From Actinomadura xylanilytica (GTDB taxonomy: Bacteria; Actinomycetota; Actinomycetes; Streptosporangiales; Streptosporangiaceae), in NCBI RefSeq assembly GCF_030283145.1, contig NZ_JASNWE010000001.1:1611751-1675750 (forward strand): a stretch of DNA of 64,000 bases, in the 5' to 3' direction. The position numbers and the translations under genes are program-made. The notes under the pieces were generated by a model, which saw only the letters and a list, made by a program, of their open reading frames with translations, was not told the DNA's origin and searched no databases. Positions within the stretch are counted from its first letter, which is position 1. The number at the start of each line of letters is the position of its first letter. Below, one piece after another: positions 57,058-64,000 of this stretch.

Positions 57058-60000
57058 TCAGGCGGCGGGAACGCTCTCCAGGAGGGCGGTCAGCCCGGCG
57101 GCGTCGAGCAGGTCGGCGGGCCGGACGGTGACGTTCGCGCCGACGTAGTGGAACGCGGCGCTGACCCGCTCGACGGGGACGTCCGCGAGCTCGGCCCAGG
57201 CCAGCCGGTAGGCCGCGAGCTGCACCGACGTGTACCCGGCCTCGGCGCCGGACGGCGGGGCGCCGGTCTTCCAGTCGACCACCTCATAGCCGCCGTCTCG
57301 GCCCGTGAACACCGCGTCCATCCGGCCCCGGATCAGCCGGTCGCCGATCACGGTCTCGAACGGGACCTCGATGTCGAGCGGCTCGCGCGCGGCCCATTCT
57401 GACGCCTCGAACCGCTCGCGGAGCCGGGCCAGATGGGAGTCGTCGGCGGCGCCCTCGTCGGCGGCGCCGGGCAGCTCGCCCGGGTCGAGCAGCCGCTGCT
57501 GCCCCCAGCGGCCCTCCAGCCAGGCGTGGAACGCGGTGCCGCGGCGGGCGTAGGGGGCGGGCGGACGCGGCATCGGGCGGCGGATCTGCCGGGCCAGCGC
57601 GGCCGGGTCGCGGGCCAGGGAGACCAGCGACGACACCGACAGGTGCGCGGGCAGCTCGACGAGCAGCCCGTCGCCGCCCCGACCGCGGTCGCGTTCGGCG
57701 AGCAGCAGCTCGACGTCGCGCGCCCACGCCGACATGCGGCCCCGGTCGGCGTCCGCGAGGCCGTCGTCGCCGGCCCAGGGGCGGGCGCGGCCCCGCATCG
57801 CGTCCTCGACCATGCGGGCGGCGTCGACGACCGCCTCGTAGCGTTCCCGCGCCGAGGCGTCGGACCGGCCGCGCTCACCCGGCCCGGCGGGCCACTGCGC
57901 CTCGTCCGCGTCCGCGAGCAGCGGGTTGGCGGCGCCGTCCTCGGGCGGGTCGGCCCAGGCCGCGACCGTCCCCGCCCCGGCGAGGCAGACGTCGCGGACC
58001 TCCTCCAAAAACGGGGACGGGCCGAGCGGCCGGCCGGACGCGCCCCACCAGTAGCCGGTCACGATCAGCAGGCTGGACGCGCGGGTCACCGCCACGTAGG
58101 CGAGCCGCCGCTCCTCGCGCAGGTCGCGTTCGCCGCACGCCCGGTCGAACGCGGCGAGGTCGTCCTTGTCCAGGCCGGGCAGCTCGGGTAGATCGGCGCG
58201 GTCGCCGCGCAGCGGGAACGGCAGGACGCGCGGGTTGGCCGTCCAGCGGGTCGCGTTCTGCGGCGGCGAGGGGAAGATCGAGCCCTTGGCCGGGTTGCCG
58301 TTCTTCTGCGCGGTGAACGACAGGCCCGGGACGATCACGACCGGCCATTCCAGGCCCTTGGAGGCGTGCACGGTGAGCAGCTTGACGCTGTCGGTCTCGC
58401 CGACCCGTCCGGCCTCCAGCCCGAACTCCTCGGTCTCGGCCGCCTTGAGGTAGGCGAGGAACGCGCCGAGCGTCGGGTCCTCGGCGTCGCCGGCGAACGT
58501 GGCGGCGGCGCCGATGAACGCGTCCAGGTCGGCGCGCGCGGTGACCGGGTCGAGCCCGGACCTGGCCGCGACCTCGATGTCGAGCCCGAGCGCCCGCTCC
58601 ACCTCGTTGACCAGGTCGGGCAGCGGCAGCCCGACCTGCCCGCGCAGGGTGCGCAGCTCGTCGCGGAGCCGGCGGAGCCGGCCGTGCCCCTCCGGCGAGT
58701 ACGCCGCGGGCTCGCCGAGGTCGTCGAGCGCGTCGACGAGGCTCCCGGTCTCCTGGTTCAGCTCGCTGACGAGCTGCCGCAGCGGATCCTCACCACCCGC
58801 CGCAGCGGTGTCGCCGCCGCCGGGTCGCACGCCGGGGTCCGGGGCCGCGGGATCCGAGTGGTCCGAGGGATCCGGCAGGGCCGCGGAATCCGACAGGGAC
58901 GCGGCGCTGGGGGGCTCTGGGAGCTCTGGGGGTTCTGGCGGGGTGACGTCGCGGGCGGACTCCTGGGCGAGGGCCCGGGCGCGGCGGCCGAGGGCCACCA
59001 GGTCGCGGGGGCCGAGGCGCCAGCGGGGGCCGGTGAGGAGCCGGGCGAGGGACGCGCCGGCGGTCGGGTCGTGCATGACGCGCAGCGTGGCCACCACGTC
59101 CTGGACCTCGGGGACGGTGAGGAGCCCGCCCAGGCCGACCACCTCGACCGGGACGCCGCGGCTCTCCAGGGCGCGGCGGATCAGCGGGAACTGCGACCGC
59201 TTGCGGGCCAGCACGGCGATGTCGGAGTAGCGGAGCGGGTCGCCCTCCCACGTCCCGCCGTCGGGCGCGGCCTGCGGGTCGCCGGCCATGACGGCGGCGA
59301 CGCGGGCGGCGATCCGGTCGGCCTCGTCCTCGATCGTGGCGAACAGCGCGCACTCGACGCGGCCCCGCGCCTCGCGGCCCGCGCCGGGCACCAGGCGCGG
59401 CACCGCCTTGGTGTCGGCGCGCAGCTCCTCCTGCACCCGGGCCGCCGCGTCCAGGATCCGCTCACCGTTGCGGAAGCTGCGGCTGAGCTGCGTCACCGCC
59501 GCCGGAACCGCGCGCCGTCCCTCGATCGGGGCCTGCGCGGGGAAATCGTGGGCGAAGCGGAGCAGGTTGCCCGCGCTCGCGCCGCGCCAGCCGTAGATCG
59601 ACTGGCACGGGTCGCCGACGGCCGTCACCGGGTGCCCGCCCGCGAACAGCGAGCGCAGCAGCACGAGCTGCGCCTGGCTGGTGTCCTGGTACTCGTCGAG
59701 CAGCACCACCGAGAACCGGGACCGCTCGATCATCCCGACCTCGGGATGCTTGTAGGCGATCCGCGCGGCCAGCGCCATCTGGTCGCCGTGGTCGACGACC
59801 TCCCGTCCGGCCTTGGCGCGATGGTACGCCTCGATCAGCGGCATGAGCTGCTCGCGGACGGCATGCTTGGCGAGGATGTCGCGCTGCGCCTTGAGCGGCT
59901 TCCCGACCGCGGCGAACCGCTCGTCCAGCCACGTCCCGACCCGGCGGACGTCGCCCGCGGTGCGCAGGTGCTCGGACAGGTCGCCGGCGAGCTCCATCAC

Positions 60001-60513
60001 CGCCTTGGTGACAGTGTCGGGCGCCCAGTCGACACGGTCCATCGGCCCGGCGTAGGCGTCGACGACCCGCGAGCAGATCTGCCACGCGACCGCCGGGGAG
60101 ATCAGCCGCATCGTCGGCTCCAGCGCCTCGCGCAGCGCGTGGTCGCCGAACAGCCGGGACGCGTAGGAGTGGTAGGTCGACACCATCGGCTCGCCGTCGA
60201 ACAGCGACTCGCCGCCGAGCCGTTCGAGCTCGTCCGCGGGCAGCACCTCGCGCAGCGCGTCGAGGCGCTTGCGCACCCGCGCGCCCAGCTCGGCCGCGGC
60301 CTTGCGGGTGAAGGTCAGGCCGAGGACCCGCTCGGGCCGGACGAACCCGTTGGCGACCAGCCACACCACCCGGGCCGCCATCGTCTCGCTCTTGCCCGAC
60401 CCGGCGCCCGCGATCACCGCCAGCGGCGCCAGCGGCGCCTCGATCACCCGCGCCTGCTCCAGGGTCGGCTCGGGGATCTCCAGCAGCCTGGCCAGTTCCG
60501 CGGGACTGATCAC
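57058..60513 (-). CDS. adnB: AdnB subunit of AdnAB helicase-nuclease
   Basis: A 1151-aa UvrD-type helicase with C-terminal RecB-family nuclease, the partner of AdnA in the actinobacterial end-resection motor. Walker A is AGAGSGKSE (about residue 35-43), Walker B VVLLDEYQD (about 275), GDPCQSIYGWRGA, LTVHASKGLEWPV (about 720) and VAVTRASSL. The nuclease site is GRMDAVFTG..VVDWKTG (about 1075-1095). A ~55-aa Pro/Asp-rich insert (about 530-585) is unusual in length. The GTG start is supported by alignment of the helicase core. It follows adnA by 141 bp. Confidence 0.94.
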   Translation of the reverse strand: MISPAELARLLEIPEPTLEQARVIEAPLAPLAVIAGAGSGKSETMAARVVWLVANGFVRPERVLGLTFTRKAAAELGARVRKRLDALREVLPADELERLGGESLFDGEPMVSTYHSYASRLFGDHALREALEPTMRLISPAVAWQICSRVVDAYAGPMDRVDWAPDTVTKAVMELAGDLSEHLRTAGDVRRVGTWLDERFAAVGKPLKAQRDILAKHAVREQLMPLIEAYHRAKAGREVVDHGDQMALAARIAYKHPEVGMIERSRFSVVLLDEYQDTSQAQLVLLRSLFAGGHPVTAVGDPCQSIYGWRGASAGNLLRFAHDFPAQAPIEGRRAVPAAVTQLSRSFRNGERILDAAARVQEELRADTKAVPRLVPGAGREARGRVECALFATIEDEADRIAARVAAVMAGDPQAAPDGGTWEGDPLRYSDIAVLARKRSQFPLIRRALESRGVPVEVVGLGGLLTVPEVQDVVATLRVMHDPTAGASLARLLTGPRWRLGPRDLVALGRRARALAQESARDVTPPEPPELPEPPSAASLSDSAALPDPSDHSDPAAPDPGVRPGGGDTAAAGGEDPLRQLVSELNQETGSLVDALDDLGEPAAYSPEGHGRLRRLRDELRTLRGQVGLPLPDLVNEVERALGLDIEVAARSGLDPVTARADLDAFIGAAATFAGDAEDPTLGAFLAYLKAAETEEFGLEAGRVGETDSVKLLTVHASKGLEWPVVIVPGLSFTAQKNGNPAKGSIFPSPPQNATRWTANPRVLPFPLRGDRADLPELPGLDKDDLAAFDRACGERDLREERRLAYVAVTRASSLLIVTGYWWGASGRPLGPSPFLEEVRDVCLAGAGTVAAWADPPEDGAANPLLADADEAQWPAGPGERGRSDASARERYEAVVDAARMVEDAMRGRARPWAGDDGLADADRGRMSAWARDVELLLAERDRGRGGDGLLVELPAHLSVSSLVSLARDPAALARQIRRPMPRPPAPYARRGTAFHAWLEGRWGQQRLLDPGELPGAADEGAADDSHLARLRERFEASEWAAREPLDIEVPFETVIGDRLIRGRMDAVFTGRDGGYEVVDWKTGAPPSGAEAGYTSVQLAAYRLAWAELADVPVERVSAAFHYVGANVTVRPADLLDAAGLTALLESVPAA

Positions 60514-60654
60514 CCCGTTCCCCCGTGCTCGTTCGCGGGCGGCCCCGGAGCGGTCACGGGGGCGGCCCGGCTGGATTCGATGGCGGGCCCGCCGCGCGAC
60601 CTCGCGGCGACCGGGTGGACCGGCCCGGCCCGCCCGGACGCCCGGCCGCTCGGG

Positions 60655-63600
60655 TCAGTCACCGACCTGGCCGCCCTCGTCGTGCACCGGGCAGCACGAG
60701 CGTACGGGGCAGGTCCGACACTTGTCGTTGGCCCGCGCCTGGAAGACCTCGCCGGCCATCCCGGTCGCGACGATCTCCACCAGTTTCCGCGGCCACTCGG
60801 GATCGTCGTCCTGCCCGGGGGGCGGCTGCTCCTGCTCGCGGGCGCGCGCGGTGAACGCCGCCTTGCCGACCTGGATCAGCTTGGCGCCGCCCGGCTCGAT
60901 CAGGCCGTGCCGCTCGAACGCGCCGAGCATCACCGCGTACTGGTAGACGCCGAGCTGCGGGTGGCGGGCCAGGTCGTCCTTCGGAACCGCGGTGGTGGAG
61001 GTCTTGATGTCGATGATGACCGCGCGGCCCTGCTCGTCGCGTTCGGCGCGGTCGATGCGGCCCTTGATGACGACCCGGCCGAGGTCGACCTTGAACGACT
61101 CCTCCAGCGCGACGACCTCGTTGGGGTTGTCGCGGTGCCAGCCGAGGAACTTGTCGACCATCGCGGCGGCCTGCTCGCGCTGCTTCTCCGAGTACCAGGC
61201 GCTGCGGAACTCCAGGTCGTTCCAGATCTCGTCGAGCCGCTCGGCGACGTGCACCTCGCCGACGCCGTCGTCGGCGCCCGCCATCTCGGCGACCGCGTGG
61301 ATGACCTTGCCCATGGTGCTGTACTCGTTCGGGCCGCCCTCCTGCGCGCCGACGGCGGAGGCCAGCAGCCAGCGCAGCCCGCAGGTGGTGAACGCCTCGA
61401 CCTGGGACGGGGAGATGGTGATCGGCTCGTCCTCGGCGAACGCCGGGCCGGGGTCGGACAGCGCGGTGATGGCGTACCAGTTCTCCGGACGGGCGCCGCG
61501 CACCCCCGCGCGCGCGAGGCGGGCCAGGTGCCCGGCGGCGGCGCGGCGCAGCGGCTCGGGGCGGGACGGGTCGGCGACCGCCGAGCGCAGGTCGGCGACC
61601 AGCGCGGGCAGCGACAGCCAGCGGGTCTTCTCGTCGAGCTGGGACTCCTCGATCGCGCCGGGCACCAGCTCGTTGAGGAACCGGGAGGGGCGCTCCTCGC
61701 TGTCGGCGCCGCCCACCGCGGTGACCACCAGGCGGCGGCGCGCGCGGGTGACGGCGACGTAGAACAGCCGCCGCTCCTCGTCCATCATCTTGGCGGCCAT
61801 CGACGCGCCCGCGGCGGCCTCCCCGCCGGTCTCGTTGCCCGCCGCGTGCTCGATCAGCTCCTCGACGCCGAGCAGCGAGCCGCGCAGCCGCACGTCCGGC
61901 CAGACGCCCTCCTGGACGCCCGCGACGACGACCACGTCCCACTCCAGGCCCTTGGCGCGGTGCGCGGTCAGGATCCGCACCGCCTCGCCCTGCGGGGCCT
62001 GCTCGGCGAGGGTGTCGCCGGCGATCTCCTGGGACGCGATGTTGTCGACGAACAGCTCGGGCCCGGCCTGCGGCAGCCGGTCGACGAACCGCGCGGCGTG
62101 GTCGAACAGCGCGACGACCGCGTCGAGGTCGCGGTCGGCCGCCGCGCCCCGGGTGCCGCCCTTGACGCTCTGCTCCAGCAGCGCGTCGGCCTGGCCGCTC
62201 TCCTGCCACACCGCCCACAGGACGTCCTCGGCGGTGCCCTTCCCGGCCGCGTCCCGGGCGACCTCGATCAGGTGCCCGACCCGTTCGGCGGGGGCGCGCA
62301 CCTTCTCGTGGACGAGCGCGAGCTCGCGCGGGTCGTCGATCGCGGCGACCATCAGCTCGTCGAGCTGCCGGTGCCCGCCGGACAGGTCCTCCAGGTCGCG
62401 CAGGGCCCGTTTGAGGCGCCGCATCGCCAGCGCGTCGGCGCCGCCGAGCGGGCCGGTGAGCAGGTCCTCGGCGACGACCTCGTCCAGGTGGCCCTTCTTC
62501 AGCGCGGCGCGCAGCAGCACCAGGATCGGCCGGACGGCCGGTTCGGCGATCAGCGGCACCTCGTCGCCCGCGACGACGACCGGGACGCCGGCCTGCGCGA
62601 GCGCGCGGCGCAGCACCGGCACCTGCCGGACCGCGCTGCGCACCAGCACCGCCATCCGCGACCACGGCACGCCGTCGAGCAGGTGCGCGCGGCGCAGCTC
62701 GTCGGCGACGAGCGCGGACTCCTGACTCTCGGAGTCGGCGATGACGGCCCTGACCTCGCCCTCCTCGACCCCCTCCGGGTGGCCGAGCGCGCGGTGCTCG
62801 GCGGCGAGCGGGCCCGCCGTGAGGCGGCGCGCGATGCGGCGGGACGCGGCGAGGATCTCCGGGCCCATCCGGCGGCAGGTGCGCAGCGCCACCACCGGCG
62901 CCGGATCGCCGCGCAGGGTCGGGAACCGCTCGGGGAACCCGAGGATGCCGCGCACGTCGGCGCCCCGGAACCCGTAGATCGACTGGTCCGGGTCGCCGAC
63001 CACGACCAGGTCGCGGCCCTCCCCCGCCAGCCGCCGCAGCAGCTCCTCCTGGGCCGGGTCGGTGTCCTGGTACTCGTCCACGAACACCGCGTCGTAGGCG
63101 TCGCGCTCGCGGACCCGCGCGGCCTCGTCGGTGAGCGTCCCCGCGGCCATGTGGATCAGCTCGGCGTAGTCGTAGGTCGGGACGGGGTCGAGCGAGAACC
63201 GGTCGGCGTACCGGTCCATGAACGTGCCGATCGCGGGCCAGTCGTCGCGGCCCCGCGTCCGGCCGAGGCCGAACAGGTCCTCGGGCACGTACCCGCGTTC
63301 GGCGGCGCGCAGCGCGAAGTCGCGCAGCTCCTCGGCGAACCCGCGGGTCGCCAGCGCGGCCCGCAGCCGCTCGGGCCAGTCGCGGGCGCCGTCGGCCAGC
63401 TCGCCCTCCAGCAGCCGCCGCACCTCCAGGAGCTGCTCGGGCCCCGACAGCAGCCGCGGCGCCTGCTCCTCGTTCAGCACCGCGTCGCGTCTGAGCAGCG
63501 CGTAGGCGTACCCGTGGAACGTCAGCGCCAGCGGCGTGCGGGTGGTGCGGCGCAGCCGTCCGGTGATGCGCTCGCGGAGCTCGCCCGCGGCCTTGCGGCT

Positions 63601-63822
63601 GAAGGTGAGGACCAGCACCCGCTCGGGGTCGACGCCCCGGTTCTCGATCCGGTCGACGACCGCCTCGACGATCGTGGTGGTCTTGCCGGTGCCGGGACCG
63701 GCCAGCACCAGCATCGGCCCGCCGGCATGCTCGACGACCCGTCGCTGCTGCTCGTCGAGCACCGGCGGGACGGCCCGCGCGGGACCCGCGCGGCGCACGA
63801 GGCGATAGGAGGCTTGCGGCAC
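60655..63822 (-). CDS. adnA: AdnA subunit of AdnAB helicase-nuclease
   Basis: A 1055-aa protein, equal in length to Rv3202c AdnA. The UvrD-like N-terminus has Walker A LAGPGTGKTTT (about residue 43-52), AVFVDEYQDTDPAQ (about 255), GDPDQSIYGFRGA and LTAHRAKGLEWDVV. The C-terminal RecB-type nuclease has the GRIDRAERDE..IIDIKTS motif (about 940-965). Four Cys (CGLRWLL and CRTCPVRSCC) fit an iron-sulfur cluster as in AddB-type nucleases. GTG 63822 is preferred over GTG 63900 because homologues begin there. AdnAB processes double-strand breaks. Confidence 0.94.
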   Translation of the reverse strand: MPQASYRLVRRAGPARAVPPVLDEQQRRVVEHAGGPMLVLAGPGTGKTTTIVEAVVDRIENRGVDPERVLVLTFSRKAAGELRERITGRLRRTTRTPLALTFHGYAYALLRRDAVLNEEQAPRLLSGPEQLLEVRRLLEGELADGARDWPERLRAALATRGFAEELRDFALRAAERGYVPEDLFGLGRTRGRDDWPAIGTFMDRYADRFSLDPVPTYDYAELIHMAAGTLTDEAARVRERDAYDAVFVDEYQDTDPAQEELLRRLAGEGRDLVVVGDPDQSIYGFRGADVRGILGFPERFPTLRGDPAPVVALRTCRRMGPEILAASRRIARRLTAGPLAAEHRALGHPEGVEEGEVRAVIADSESQESALVADELRRAHLLDGVPWSRMAVLVRSAVRQVPVLRRALAQAGVPVVVAGDEVPLIAEPAVRPILVLLRAALKKGHLDEVVAEDLLTGPLGGADALAMRRLKRALRDLEDLSGGHRQLDELMVAAIDDPRELALVHEKVRAPAERVGHLIEVARDAAGKGTAEDVLWAVWQESGQADALLEQSVKGGTRGAAADRDLDAVVALFDHAARFVDRLPQAGPELFVDNIASQEIAGDTLAEQAPQGEAVRILTAHRAKGLEWDVVVVAGVQEGVWPDVRLRGSLLGVEELIEHAAGNETGGEAAAGASMAAKMMDEERRLFYVAVTRARRRLVVTAVGGADSEERPSRFLNELVPGAIEESQLDEKTRWLSLPALVADLRSAVADPSRPEPLRRAAAGHLARLARAGVRGARPENWYAITALSDPGPAFAEDEPITISPSQVEAFTTCGLRWLLASAVGAQEGGPNEYSTMGKVIHAVAEMAGADDGVGEVHVAERLDEIWNDLEFRSAWYSEKQREQAAAMVDKFLGWHRDNPNEVVALEESFKVDLGRVVIKGRIDRAERDEQGRAVIIDIKTSTTAVPKDDLARHPQLGVYQYAVMLGAFERHGLIEPGGAKLIQVGKAAFTARAREQEQPPPGQDDDPEWPRKLVEIVATGMAGEVFQARANDKCRTCPVRSCCPVHDEGGQVGD

Positions 63823-64000
63823 AACAGTCGATTCCAGCAGATCATCGGAGCTGGTCTGACCACATCGCACGCATGTCGCGGACGAAACCCCCGTGACCAC
63901 ACCGTCACCGCCGGTACCGCACGTCCCCGAACCCCTTGCTGAGGTGCGGTTTCAGCGCTCAGGTCAGGCGGCCCGCCCCAGCTCTCAGGTCGAGCCGTCC

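Noticed and set aside
58366..63942. A 1858-codon open frame on the + strand
   Set aside because: It lies antisense to adnA and adnB. It is a by-product of GC-biased third codon positions; its translation is repetitive Arg/Ala/Gly/Val and has no domain.
1..64000. CRISPR arrays, prophage genes, integrase or rRNA genes
   Set aside because: No regularly spaced direct repeats, cas genes, phage structural genes or rRNA sequence are visible.

Overview
The window is 64 kb of very GC-rich DNA whose codons mostly end in G or C. It carries WhiB, mycoredoxin, AdnAB, PruC and UPF0182 genes, so it comes from an actinomycete. A Thermomonosporaceae/Streptosporangiales-type genome (for example Actinomadura-like) fits best; that placement is inference from gene content, not a computed phylogeny.

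Layout. From 0 to 10.4 kb is a lipid/xenobiotic block: a partial carboxylesterase under a TetR gene, an MpaB-family oxygenase, an SDR translationally coupled to a P450, a 994-aa lipase/acyl-CoA synthetase fusion of the Rv1683 type, and a FAAL-like acyl-AMP ligase. From 10.5 to 12.3 kb a ~440-bp tandem duplication has copied an initiator tRNA gene together with pieces of the genes on either side; a third initiator tRNA lies at 17.7 kb. From 12.3 to 17.5 kb are a second P450 and a proline-catabolic locus (pruB-pruA with divergent pruC). From 17.9 to 36.6 kb, and again from 57.1 to 63.8 kb, is a block that parallels M. tuberculosis Rv3193c-Rv3202c: PDZ/Lon-like protease, UPF0182, DUF2342 metalloprotease, ABC1 kinase, whiB7, uvrD2, mycoredoxin, nudC, then adnB and adnA. 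Between nudC and adnB sits ~20 kb of accessory DNA.

The accessory segment (36.7-57 kb) holds an M20 dipeptidase, a DUF4031 gene ending in tandem repeats, an HD-domain protein, and a tightly coupled four-gene NRPS-independent siderophore operon: ATP-grasp ligase, two IucA/IucC synthetases and a PLP decarboxylase. The operon starts at an IdeR/DmdR-type iron box. Gene types and order match the vibrioferrin operon (pvsABDE) without the pvsC exporter. After it come a WhiJ-type regulatory trio (XRE-DUF5753, DUF397, RsbW-like ATPase), a MarR-type regulator with a clear palindromic operator, an ECF sigma factor coupled to a CU044_5270-type membrane protein, two neighbouring genes that look frameshifted (VOC and DUF222/HNH), a ~900-bp gene-free repeat-rich stretch, an acyl-CoA ligase and a methyltransferase.

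Regulation that can be read directly includes a perfect SigR/SigH-type promoter before mycoredoxin, a WhiB7-type autoregulatory promoter with a leader ORF and terminator-attenuator before whiB7, the iron box before the siderophore operon, several palindromic operators next to TetR/MarR genes, several probable leaderless starts, and many strong hairpin terminators. No IS element, transposase, integrase or CRISPR array was seen.
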